NCBI GenBank assembly: GCA_023014485.1
Contig: JAJOZX010002357.1
Span: 85,001-149,000 of the forward strand
Length of the DNA: 64,000 bases
Direction: 5' to 3'
Origin: Bathynomus jamesi
Lineage: Eukaryota; Arthropoda; Malacostraca; Isopoda; Cirolanidae
Shown: one piece after another, positions 1 through 9,464 of the stretch
How the letters are laid out: each line of letters opens with the position of its first letter
Numbering within the stretch: the first letter of the stretch is position 1
Notes under the pieces: model-generated
What the model saw: the letters and a program-made list of their open reading frames with translations, nothing else
Database searches by the model: none
What the model was told of the DNA's origin: nothing
Program-made: the position numbers and the translations under genes

Positions 1-53
1 TAACTGCCGTTTTTGTTCACTAGTAATTTTCATTTCATATATATATACAAAAC

Positions 54-124
54 TGATCCTACCAAGATTTGAACCCACCACCTCTTGCGTAGAAGGCAAG
101 GATGCTGACCATGACGCTACGAAA
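54..124 (-). mobile_element. tRNA-derived SINE head, diverged
   Basis: On the minus strand this has an A-box-like TGGTCAGCATCC, a possible anticodon arm CTTGC-CTTCTAC-GCAAG and a B box GGGTTCAAATC. The acceptor ends do not pair well, so I read it as a tRNA-derived SINE head rather than a working tRNA gene. The anticodon triplet would be TCT (Arg) if the loop is real. No clear SINE tail is visible. A (TG)n run follows at about 139-168. Confidence 0.4.
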
Positions 125-310
125 AAGTAAAAGTTAGTATAGTGTGTGTGTGGTGTGTGTGTGTGTTATGTAGAATTCGACTTATATTTTCCACTCAATT
201 TAATTCCAGTGAATTCGATTTTATTTCAGTGCGATCATTTCGATCCAATTCTATTTCGCCCATTCCTAACCAAATCTAACTTGAATTAAGTTGTTCCTAA
301 CCGAAGTCGA

Positions 311-330
311 CTTAACCTAACCTAACCTAA
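311..330. repeat. Interstitial CCTAA (TTAGG-like) run
   Basis: Three to four CCTAA units, TTAGG on the minus strand, matching the common arthropod telomere repeat. The run is short and internal. Similar runs lie near 39,300, 21,060 and 43,900. Confidence 0.5.
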
Positions 331-387
331 TGCCCTAACATAAATAAATCTCATTAAGTTAATACTAGCTTAAATAATATACACATA

Positions 388-430
388 CAGTATATATATA
401 TATATATAATATATATATAAATAATAAAAA

Positions 431-475
<45 letters not shown>
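388..475. repeat. (TA)n microsatellite
   Basis: Nearly pure TA dinucleotides broken once by an A-rich patch. Translations through it give meaningless Tyr-Ile runs. Confidence 0.95.
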
Positions 476-478
<3 letters not shown>

Positions 479-659
479 TGTATTTATTAGTGTAACATAT
501 AGGCTGAAAACCTAAAATAAATGTTTAGCATATAGTGTGCCATCTTTGTATAATTTATGACTCGGAATAAACTTTCGCCAAAGCTGGAAATGGTTCTGTG
601 CTTATTTCGTTGACGTCTTTTTCCGGAATGTCGGCTCATTCCCAGATTTCCGGAGATGT

Positions 660-905
660 TTCAGCGGTAATAAATGAAGAAGATGGAAGAATGAACAAAG
701 AGAAGAGGGAACAATGAATAGAAAAGACGGAACAGCGAATACAGAAGACGTATTAATGAGTGAAGAATATGGAACAATGAATAAAGAAAATGGAACAATG
801 AGAGATGATGAAAGAACAATGAATACAGAAGACGGAAAGAGAATAAGGAAGACGGAACAATGAATAAATATGATGGAACAGTAAATAAAATAAATGAACA
901 ATGAA
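660..905. repeat. Degenerate GAACAATGAATA repeat
   Basis: Purine-rich, loosely tandem units around GGAACAATGAATA alternating with GAAGACG. Long open frames on the minus strand here come from composition (Phe/Ser/Leu-rich translations) and are not read as genes. Confidence 0.6.
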
Positions 906-1452
906 TGCGCGCCGTTTGGGTCCGAGAAAGAAATCCTTGGGCATCGCAAAGAAGGATTGCAATATGTCTCTCATTCACCTTGCTACAGACTGATGAAACG
1001 TCCACTCGAGGTCATCTCAGGAAAGGTTTAGACCAGTGATTCTCAGCCTTTTTTAAGTGAACGCCCCCTTATGTCCATCAATATTTGCTGGTGCCCCCTC
1101 ATAAAGATGATAATATAACGGGATAAGTGATTTATTAATAGAAGGTAACAATTTCATAGTTTCCTAACGCCCTCCTAAGATTCTCAAACGCCCACTGGGG
1201 GAGTGGGGGGCGCCCACGTTGGGAACCACTGGTTTAGACGAAGTAAACATTTCTATCAAGGCCCAGTTTACAGTTTTCTCCGCGTTAAAGAAACGTTCAA
1301 ATAACCTTTCATTTATTTTGAATCAAGTTAAAAAGAATCCCAAAATCACGATTACGAAGTTTGAAAATTTGGAGTTTAAAGTTACGAAAGAGGACTTTAC
1401 AGATGCTCTTAAAAAAGGAAGTTTACAGTCGTTGGTCGTAAAAACAAATTAG
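905..1452 (+). pseudogene. Unrecognised ORF split by a hAT MITE
   Basis: An ATG at 905 opens a frame that enters the MITE at 1,034-1,231. Subtracting the MITE plus one 8-bp TSD copy leaves one continuous reading frame of about 110 codons ending at the TAA at 1,450. The 3' part is lysine-rich (about 75 residues, with the stretch TKEDFTDALKKGSLQSL) and has no signal peptide or membrane segment that I can see. I do not recognise the family. It could be a fragment of a host gene, an old viral insertion or an uncharacterised transposon protein, or the frame could be open by chance. Restoration of the frame across the MITE is the only argument that it once encoded something. No promoter or poly(A) signal is evident nearby. 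Confidence 0.3.
1034..1231. mobile_element. hAT-type MITE, 8-bp TSD GTTTAGAC
   Basis: The terminal inverted repeats begin CAGTGATTCTCA on the left and, on the other strand, CAGTGGTTCCCA on the right, the classic hAT/Charlie terminus. Identical GTTTAGAC copies flank it at 1,026-1,033 and 1,232-1,239. It is 198 bp long and non-coding. Confidence 0.9.
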
Positions 1453-1601
1453 ACTGTACCACAGGGTTCTCATTTTTATTTCTGAAAATCTAAACTTAGC
1501 GCACGTATGGATGAAAATAAGATATTTCTTTGACAGATTTGCTTGCAAGAAATATTAATATCTTGTATCATTAACTTATGTCACTCCAACACGATTTCTG
1601 T

Positions 1602-1609
1602 GATATATA

Positions 1610-1694
<85 letters not shown>
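1602..1694. repeat. (TA)n microsatellite
   Basis: About 90 bp of TA, abutting the 3' end of a LINE remnant, as at several other places in this window. Confidence 0.95.
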
Positions 1695-1697
<3 letters not shown>

Positions 1698-1915
1698 CGT
1701 TAACCTCGTTGCAGTTCCGTGCGTTGTTCTCTCTTTACACGAAGGGTCAAGCTGGTGGCCCCGCCTCTAGACCTGGCTTGGTGGAGGAGCGAGTTGGTCT
1801 CTTGTGCTCTCCACCGCACATAGTCAGGTACACCCGGCTCATCTGGCACCGTCCTGAGCCACGCATCTAGTCTTCTTTTGGAGACTTCAACTTTGACCCC
1901 TGTAGCGTTCCTTAT
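1695..1915 (-). pseudogene. LINE 3'-end remnant
   Basis: The minus-strand translation contains ETNSLLHQARSRGG, the extreme C-terminus of the LINE family that is more complete at 35,127-37,848 (ETNSLLHQANSRGG). Only this last part of the reverse-transcriptase ORF and its short 3' UTR survive, consistent with 5' truncation on insertion. (TA)n lies on both sides. Confidence 0.65.
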
Positions 1916-2035
1916 ATATAATATATAATATATATATATATATATATATACACACAGTTTGAGGGTGGTAGAAGAAGACAGATAAGAGATGGAGATATAT
2001 TCCGTTAAGTTAAGGCACAAAGCCTTGCTCACCAC

Positions 2036-2500
2036 TAGGGCTGTTAAAATGTCGAAATTTCAATACCGGTATTGATACCGATTATTTTGCCAATACCGGT
2101 ATTGATACCCGTTTTATATTAAAATATTTTTATTTTTAAATCACCAATTTAATAGTGAAAAAAAGTTAAAAATTCATCTTTCACTCGAGTGCCCATAGCC
2201 ATAAGAATGTATATATGTCTTCTTATACCAGCTAGCCTGTCGACCGACGTTGACTTTAGTCATTTTAGTGGCTTAAAGCACCCGAACTCGAATCCAAGTC
2301 CTTCAAAATGTAAGCCTTGTGTTTTATTTAACCACTATGCCATTTAATATATGCCACAAATATTAAGTCTTGAAAAGATGCTATAGCTAAGGATATCTAA
2401 TATAGCTATAATATTATTGAATTATTAACAATCAACGAACATTATTATACTGTAAAAGGAAAAAAATAGTCAAAATAAAGAAAAATCCTTTAATGAAAAG
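2036..2500. other. No gene seen; palindromic CCGGTATTGATACC motifs
   Basis: The first 75 bases hold repeated near-palindromic CAATACCGGTATTGATAC motifs, like the subterminal repeats of hAT elements, but I could not find the matching far end or a TSD. The rest is AT-rich sequence without recognisable content. Confidence 0.3.
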
Positions 2501-2511
2501 TAAATTTACTT

Positions 2512-2702
2512 TTGGCGAGTCTCGAGTCGAGTCACGAGTCTTTTTTGGCGAGTCTCGAGTCTCTTTTGGCGAGTCTCGAGTCGAGTCACGAGTCTTTTTT
2601 GGCGAGTCTCGAGTCTCTTTTGGCGAGTCTCGAGTCTCTTTTGGCGAGTTTCGAGTCGAGTCACGAGTCTTTTTGGCGAGTCTCGAGTCAAGTCTCGAGT
2701 TA
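2512..2702. repeat. GAGTC minisatellite
   Basis: Tandem, partly higher-order units built from TTTTGGCGAGTCTCGAGTC and CGAGTCACGAGTC. Open in several frames only because the unit lacks stops. A degenerate cousin rich in CAAGTC and GAGTC occurs at 3,290-3,440, so both may be subterminal repeats of one transposon. Confidence 0.85.
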
Positions 2703-2984
2703 ATGAAAGATAGAAGTAAAATGCTTGGCGTGATGACATAGTAAAAGTTAAATCTTGTTAAACCTCACTATTAGTGCCAGAGATGCAGTTAAAATTGGAT
2801 AAAAAAAAGTATAAACAGTATACAATATTTCAATATCATTTACCAATTCCTTTCTTTTATTTATGAGAGAATGTCGCTGTAATACAGTACAGGGCAAGAA
2901 AGTAACAAATGAGTATAGAAACTCAAGATTTCATGTTTATCTAGGTGTGTATACATATATATATATACACACACATACACGAGT

Positions 2985-3072
2985 GTATATACCTTACAAC
3001 CTTACAAAGGTTCCGCGCGATGATTTCTCATTTCGTGAAGGTCAAGCTTGTCGCCCCTCCAGGTTCATATCT
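2985..3072 (-). pseudogene. LINE 3' UTR fragment
   Basis: The minus strand carries GGAGGGGCGACAAGCTTGAC followed by CTTCACGAAATGAGA, nearly the same as the LINE3 3' end at 37,776-37,830. Only the last 90 bases remain. Confidence 0.6.
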
Positions 3073-3289
3073 TAAAAAGAGTTGGCTCACAGTTCTATCA
3101 TTAGTTTCAGTTACAGAAAATTTGTGTTCAGATAAATTGTGATATACCATTCACAGAGTTAATATGGTTCTAGAGAGAGCTCAACGTCATTAATTTTTCG
3201 TATTAAATCAAACACGTTTATATTTCTATGTTGCACTTCAGGAATATTATGTTTGCGAGTGTTTTATCCCAGAGACGTGCACGATGTGG

Positions 3290-3440
3290 ACGCATGATTA
3301 TCCAAGTCACAAGTCAGAAGAAGCAAAGTCTCGAGTCACATCAAATCAAATTACACCCAAGTCCGATTCAAATCTCAAGTAAAAAAAAAAGGGACTCAAA
3401 TCCGACTCCAGTCCGAGTCGCTAACTGGAGTCCCCATCTC
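3290..3440. repeat. Degenerate CAAGTC/GAGTC repeats
   Basis: Irregular copies of CAAGTC, CTCGAGTC and GACTCAAATCCGAC ending in CTGGAGTCCCCATCTCTGA. The last piece resembles a hAT terminus, and CCAGAGATG at about 2,776 could be part of an opposite end, but no TSD could be matched. Confidence 0.35.
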
Positions 3441-3544
3441 TGACGCCATCAATAGTATTAACTGTAGAAATCGTGAACGTTTTACACGTTCTATTTATTT
3501 ATTGTTTGCGTGTGCAGAGATTTTTTTTTTTTCACTTCCCACTT

Positions 3545-3890
3545 CATGTTATTCCCATTCCCATTCCCATTCAGGATCCGAAAGTGAAAACGATCGAAGG
3601 GGAAATTCCAAATATTGGAAAAGAATTTCCTGATTTGGGGGAAAAAGGTTATAACTGTTCACGGAAGACTGAACAATTAAGGGTCTGATGATAATGGGGT
3701 ATTTTCACTATTTTGTATGAAAAATGTAACTTAAAGTAGGAACGAGAATAGATCAATTTGAGAATTTCCTCCTTTGAGATTTCCATTTTCGGATTTCTCA
3801 TTCTTGGGCAAAGCCTAAAATGGGAATGATACTGAGCTGGAAAAGACAGATTTTCTTCTGTATTAAAAATCTGTAATAACATTTCCAGAT
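3545..3890. other. Possible small MITE, CCCATT-rich ends
   Basis: ATTCCCATTCCCATTC at the left and CAAAGCCTAAAATGGGAATG at the right are roughly inverted, with further purine-rich internal repeats. No coding potential and no clean TSD, so the call is weak. Confidence 0.25.
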
Positions 3891-3961
3891 ACAAGTGTGA
3901 CTGCAGTGTAGTGATAACGCGTAATTCACATTTTGACTGTCTTCTTATACGTTAATGAACG

Positions 3962-4065
<104 letters not shown>

Positions 4066-4903
4066 ACACACAGACTGTGCATGGAACAAGGAACTCTTTG
4101 GGGAAAATTAAATCCACTATAGTCCGAAAAAGTAATGGTAAATGCCAAACACTATAGTTTTTTCTTTTTCATGATGTTAGCCCGACGTGGGCAACGGGTC
4201 ACTCGCAAAGAGACCCCAAAAATATAGCTTCTCTCACCAGCTATCTGCAAAGCAGATAGGATCCAGCTTTGGGACAGGATCTAGGGTTTACAGCTACACC
4301 TAGCCTATTATATTCAGAACCTCAATATAAGCAAAAGACTCGTTGCATTCACGTTGGATTGAATACATCAAACAAAAAGGGGTAACGGTCTGTGTGTATC
4401 ATAAAAAAAACCCAGGGGACCATTCTGAGTTCAATCCCATCATGAAACGGACATATTATGTGCCTTGAAAAGTGGACGCTCAATTCTGCCAGATGAGGTT
4501 TAAGTTTTGGTTTTTGGCTAAAAATACAATAGTTGGAGGCCTCCTTGCGAGTGACCCATTATGGCTGTTTTTAGCATAATTTTTTTTTTTCACAATAAAA
4601 TTTTTCTGAACTTATTATACCCTACGACTGAAAATGTGAATCTCGTCACATGTAAGCTTAGCTTCATTAAATGATAAAAAATAACATTAATTCGGACTTA
4701 AGAACTTCTCTCTAAGAGATTACCTTGAATGTTGCAATTAGGAAGATGCAGGAGTTCTGCCAGTCTTCTCTACCATTGCCCACATCGGGCTAACATCATG
4801 AAAAAGAAAAACTATAGTATTTGTCATTTACCATTACTTATTCGAACTATAGTGGATTTAATTTTCCCAGAAGAGTTCCTTGTTCCATGCACGATCTGTG
4901 TGT

Positions 4904-4908
<5 letters not shown>
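4066..4908. mobile_element. Unclassified inverted-end repeat, copy 1
   Basis: The left ~115 bases (starting TACACACAGACTGTGCATGG) recur inverted at the right (about 4,785-4,905, ending CCATGCACGATCTGTGTGTA). The interior is non-coding and includes a short hairpin around CTATCTGCAAAGCAGATAG. A rearranged second copy lies at 51,236-51,970. No transposase, RT or TSD is visible because both sides run into (TA)n, so class I or II cannot be decided. Confidence 0.6.
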
Positions 4909-4975
<67 letters not shown>

Positions 4976-4981
4976 ATATAT
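4909..4981. repeat. (TA)n microsatellite
   Basis: Imperfect TA array between the inverted-end repeat and PLE1. Confidence 0.95.
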
Positions 4982-5394
4982 TGCTGATACTCGCATTAAA
5001 CGTGTGAACTTCTTTATTTTGAAATAATCCCCGGGGAAAAAGTGAAACATCCATTCCGAGTACTTTCGAGTTTATTTGAACTGTTCTTTAGGGAAGCTGA
5101 AAATACAGACGAGTCTGCACAGTTTATATTGTGTACATGCTTTATCAGATATCTCTAACCAAGACTCTAATCCTTCGGATTATTGAAGGGAAGTGGGAAA
5201 CTGTTTTTATATTGATTAAAAATAACGTTGGAAATAGTCATCATGAAGTCTATACGAACCGGAACTAATATTAAAATTGTTTAATACTCGCTCTTCAATT
5301 ATTTATATTTCTTTTAATATTATTATTATTATTTCTGAACGAGACGCCTGAATTATTCCAATCATTTGTGTGATTATTATTACGTACATGAACA

Positions 5395-5540
5395 AATATG
5401 GCGCTAGATTCATTAGCTACGCAAATACAATATTTATGTTGGTTGATTCTAGTAGCCAGAGTTTTGCCTGTTTCACCGATATATACTAAATTACAATCTT
5501 TACAATTAATAGAATATACACATTCAAGGAGTTATTACGA
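5395..5540 (-). pseudogene. PLE1 GIY-YIG endonuclease fragment
   Basis: The minus strand translates to CVYSINCKDCNLVYIGETGK followed by a basic stretch with RINQHKY. The pair VYS and YIGETGKT is the GIY-YIG signature and the CxxC (CKDC) lies between, as in PLE endonucleases. In active elements this domain nicks the target DNA. Here the fragment is short and lies downstream of the RT remnant, as expected. Confidence 0.7.
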
Positions 5541-5899
5541 ATAAATAATTTTTTAAGAATTATTGTTAAGTAAACACAACATTAATTCGTACACCTTTAA
5601 AAGTACGTGAGGTAAATGAGGTAAAGGAATAAAATTTTTATGATATGGCAAAAAAGGTTTTTAAATATTTCCTTCTTTTTTAATGTTATAAAAAAAAATT
5701 CTTAGCTCCATTTAGAAAGTTCTCCAGGAAATAAGTCGGATTAATTTGCTTTCAATGTAAAACAACCCGTTAAAGTCACTACCTAAACACTTTGTGCTAA
5801 CCATTCTCAAGGCTCTTGGGAACGTAGAAATGAATATGGATCGTTTAATGGAATTATGGTGGTTGGAAAAGAAATTCACCTAAGAATTATTATTGGTTG

Positions 5900-6440
5900 G
5901 CTTCCGGTAAATTTAAAATTTAAAGCCATTGGTAGTTCTATGAATAATCATAGCGGGAAGTGGAATGAATTATCCTTTTCAATTTCTAAAATGAATTTAG
6001 TAGAGAGAACTAAGCTGTTGATACTATTAAGGAATTCATAAACGTTTAAATAAGTGGACCACGGATATAAAATGTCGTCTATATACCGCAGCCATTTTAG
6101 ATCAAAGTTAACAATCTTACTGAGCAATTCTGTCTGAGAATATCCCATTTATAAATCGGACAAAACCAAAGAAAGGGGGTCGATCCATTTGCATTCCAAA
6201 CAGTTGCTTTTACCATTAAATTGAAATATGTTGTCCTTTATGAGACAGTAATGAGTTTACATCAATAAGGAATGAGAAATCAGCCAGTTTCTCCTTGAGA
6301 AATTGTAATAAGTCATTAATTAGTTCTTTAGTAAATAAAGAAACCACATTAAAACTGATTAACTGAAAGTTAGGAGGGCAATAAAATGCATTTAACTTGT
6401 TAACTAAATCTTGGTTATTAATAACATCAGAATGATTGTA
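5900..6440 (-). pseudogene. PLE1 reverse-transcriptase fragment
   Basis: The minus strand first gives a segment with FQLISFNVVSLFTKELINDL (PLE RT motif near the first catalytic Asp, here replaced in FNVVS where FDVVS is usual) and then a 66-residue open piece (5,948-6,148) containing KWLRYIDDILYPW. RYIDD is the catalytic Asp-Asp motif of PLE reverse transcriptases. Stops and a frame change separate the segments. Confidence 0.75.
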
Positions 6441-6734
6441 TTTCCAACCTTATTTTTAAGCAATATAAAAATAGTTTCCCACTTCCCTTCGATAATCCGA
6501 GGGATTAGATCGTTGATGAGAAGTTTTTGATAAGGCATGTATATAAGCTGGGCAGACTAGTCTGTATTTTCAATTTCCCTGCAGAGGAGTTGAAATAAAC
6601 TCGAAAGTACTCCGAGTGGATGTTTTACTTTTTCCTGGTAGTTATTAACAAAATTATATATATATATATATATATTAATTTGGTTATCAACAAATGTTCA
6701 GGATCGACAGGTAACCTTACCTGAAAGAATTTTT

Positions 6735-6864
6735 ATGGTACTCATTTATATACCAACCAAGAGGAGGATGAATAGCTGTGTGAGATGAGCACCGCCTGTC
6801 CTCGTCGGGAATGAGACCCGGGACTGATAGATTCATAGTCAGCTATGCTGACCAATTACGATAT
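6735..6864 (-). mobile_element. Dimeric tRNA SINE, diverged 5' half
   Basis: Minus strand of GAGACCCGGGACTGATAGAT and TCATAGTCAGC matches the first tRNA-like module of the SINE at 32,787-33,085. The copy is well diverged and its tail is missing. Confidence 0.5.
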
Positions 6865-6865
6865 A

Positions 6866-6901
<36 letters not shown>

Positions 6902-7326
6902 ATGTGTCGTGCCTGCGTATGCATTGTCCGTCATCTCACGTACACCTGATGCATCTGTTTTTCAGAAGAATTAAAATTGGTTGATGAGCAATTTATAATG
7001 AATTTATTGGATTCACAAAAGCACTTCCTTTCATCTTTGATTTTCCCTTTTATAAAAATCGCGATTGGTTGCTTTGGAAACGAAAAGGGGAAAAAGGGGG
7101 AACACTTTTTTTTTTTCTACCATTTGTTGTTTAGTTAAACAAATGCGTGTATCTGACAATTGGAAAGTGCATATGTTATCGTAGTCAAATAATGGTATTT
7201 TCAAATTGAATCTTTTTGATGTTTTTTTTTATATTAATATTTACTTATTAATGTGAAGTACTCTAGTTCCCCTTTATTAATTATTTATACAGTATAAGTT
7301 TAATTATTAATTTAATATTTGTGTGT

Positions 7327-7375
<49 letters not shown>

Positions 7376-7760
7376 GTAACAGATGGACAGAAAAATATCT
7401 ACAGATATAAAATTTTACATCAATAACGCATTTTGCGCAGGTTCAGCTGATATATATATACATATATACATAAAAGTATTTGATGTATGAGAGAATTACC
7501 TTTATTTTTTTCCGTTCGGAGTTTTCCCTTGAAAAAGATTCATGATTGATATGTGAAACTCCTTTTGAAGATGATATTTTTATTACTTTATAAGGACGAA
7601 TGTTTCGTTTATTGCAGGAAATCTATTTTCAAGTATTTCAATACAAGCTTCTTTTTTTTTATTATTGTTAACACAAATATGATGTACTGTTCTACACAAT
7701 GAACTTCTTGTATGGTGAAAATTTCCATACATTGAGACTCAAATATAGATTATAAACTAA
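6865..7760. other. No gene seen; TA/TG microsatellites
   Basis: Contains (TA)n(TG)n at about 6,863-6,902 and (TA)n at 7,330-7,371. The rest is AT-rich DNA with no recognisable coding or repeat content. Confidence 0.6.
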
Positions 7761-7782
7761 TATTCAGAAAGGTTGCTTCCAT

Positions 7783-7840
7783 GAACACACACACACACAC
7801 ACCACACACACACACACACACACACGCATATATATATTCT
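7783..7840. repeat. (CA)n(TA)n microsatellite
   Basis: CA repeats with one interruption, then a few TA units. Confidence 0.95.
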
Positions 7841-8544
7841 TGAGAAATGTCCCAAGCAATGTCTAGTTGCTAAGCAAAACCTAGTTTTCTGTAATCTGTA
7901 TTCTAGTTTTGTATGATTCACTACAAAATCCAATTTCACTTTTATACAGAATCAGAATAACATGGTAATCTTACGTACAAAGCTAGGCTGATCCGTAATA
8001 CTGTCTCTTTGCATAGATATTTTTATCACATGACAAATTCAGCTCATATTTAGCACTGTCTTAGTTTTAAATTCCTTCCTGAATGTTGTTTGGCACTCCT
8101 CGTAGTACATTCACACACACACTTCATTTAGCCCTTCACAATGTAAATACGTTCCTGGAAGAAGAAGGGCATGTTGGCTGTGGCCTATGTTAGGAAGCCT
8201 CTACACGTTATTCTAATTTTGTATAAAACTGAAGACAATATTGCTCATTGCTTTCAGATTACAAAAGTGAGTCATGCTACCCATGCATGACTAGAGATCA
8301 ATCAGTCCATCGAAAATTTCACCATGATAAGTGCATTGCATAACGCGCTAGTCACGATCATAGTGTTTCGCCATTTTAAACGTGGATCTGCAGAAAAGGA
8401 CGTTATATTTGTTTAATTCATGCTACTAAGTATTTGACTTTTAAATTACTAACAGTGCCGGTTTCAGGGAAGCTGGGGGCCTAAGAATATTTTAGTCTTT
8501 TCCTTATATAGTTGAGGCTAGGCTATCATCGAATTTACTCGATG

Positions 8545-8715
8545 GCGTACTCCACGGATCAACGTTGTTTACTGTGAAGCGCAACTTGATTTTAAAGAAC
8601 AATTTGGAGTAAGGGAAGCCCGTAGCGGATCCGCAATAAAGCGACTAATGAAGAAATTCGAAGATACTGCAGATGTGAAAAACAACTTGAAAAGTTGCGT
8701 TATTCGAAAGGAAAC
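8545..8715 (+). pseudogene. Possible transposase HTH fragment
   Basis: One frame reads VVYCEAQLDFKEQFGVREAR and then SAIKRLMKKFEDT, resembling the N-terminal helix-turn-helix of arthropod Tc1-mariner-type transposases (pattern FxxxFxVxxxxSxxxIxRLxxKFExT). No other part of such an element is seen next to it, and no start codon or TIR is evident, so this is tentative. About 600 bases before it hold nothing I recognise. Confidence 0.3.
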
Positions 8716-9058
8716 TGTAAAATACGCCATCTTGTTTCTTTAAATTCGCTGATAGCCTAGCCTAGCCTCGCATACACTCCATAAGAAAGACTTCAAAGTT
8801 CAGTGAAACTAATGATATGTTGTTATGGTGCCATAACTGTTAATCAGGTAAGAAGAAAAAGTGATGAAGATAATTGTAAAGGATGACAAAATATCGAAAG
8901 TTTCATGCTTTATATTATTAGCGAGGAATGAAATATTATTTTGGTCTCGTTCTTTGATCTTTTATTAAAGTGGAAAGTTCAGTGAAAAAGATGAAAAATC
9001 AACGATATTATTCACAGTCAACATCTTATTGAAAGACTTGAAAAGAAAATATAATCTC

Positions 9059-9060
<2 letters not shown>

Positions 9061-9093
<33 letters not shown>
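9061..9093. repeat. (TAA)n microsatellite
   Basis: About eleven TAA/AAT trinucleotide units. Confidence 0.9.
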
Positions 9094-9095
<2 letters not shown>

Positions 9096-9144
9096 TTCTG
9101 GTTTTCGTCAAGTTTTGTCAACAATTCTGCCCCAATTATTCCTT

Positions 9145-9300
9145 CAGACGAAGGTCAGCCTCAGAGTATCCTTGCAGGTGGATTTAAAAGGTACAGTAAC
9201 ACAAAGGGTGAGGGTTGGATGGTTGAACTCTGAAAGTCAGAAGAAGAATCGAACCCAGGACCTTCAGAATCAGAATCTAACCTTTAACCAACTGTAGGTT
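9145..9300 (-). mobile_element. tRNA-derived SINE, diverged
   Basis: On the minus strand an A-box-like TGGTTAAAGGTTAGATTC precedes a B box GGGTTCGATTC at the usual spacing. At the other end, CGAAGGTC on the plus strand recalls the GACCTTCGT tail of the dimeric SINE and LINE. Confidence 0.45.
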
Positions 9301-9360
9301 GTTAAATATTTTGAAAATTATCATTGAAATAATTAACGCAAATGTAAACAATGACCCAAC

Positions 9361-9397
<37 letters not shown>

Positions 9398-9464
9398 TAG
9401 AATGCCACCCGCTACGCCTTGCGCAGCAAAAGCTTGCTAAAACAACCTAGGGAAAGGGAATGTG

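Larger units (their letters stand above)
5030..6645 (-). mobile_element. PLE1: Penelope-like retroelement relic
   Basis: Read on the minus strand it carries reverse-transcriptase pieces followed by a GIY-YIG endonuclease piece, the order expected for endonuclease-bearing PLEs. About 150 bases at each end are inverted copies of each other: AAACATCCATTCCGAGTACT at about 5,043 against AGTACTCCGAGTGGATGTTT at about 6,608, and GGGAAGTGGGAAACTGTTTT against its complement at about 6,470. Such inverted terminal pieces are known from PLEs with rearranged pseudo-LTRs. Coding parts hold several stops, so it is inactive. Confidence 0.75.

Noticed and set aside
602..1005. Minus-strand ORFs rich in Phe, Ser and Leu resembling membrane proteins
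   Set aside because: They translate the degenerate GAACAATGAATA repeat in three frames equally well, so the signal is compositional.
2493..2741. Repeat protein (GESRVESRVFF units)
   Set aside because: Open in several frames on both strands because the minisatellite unit has no stops; no start context or flanking coding sequence.
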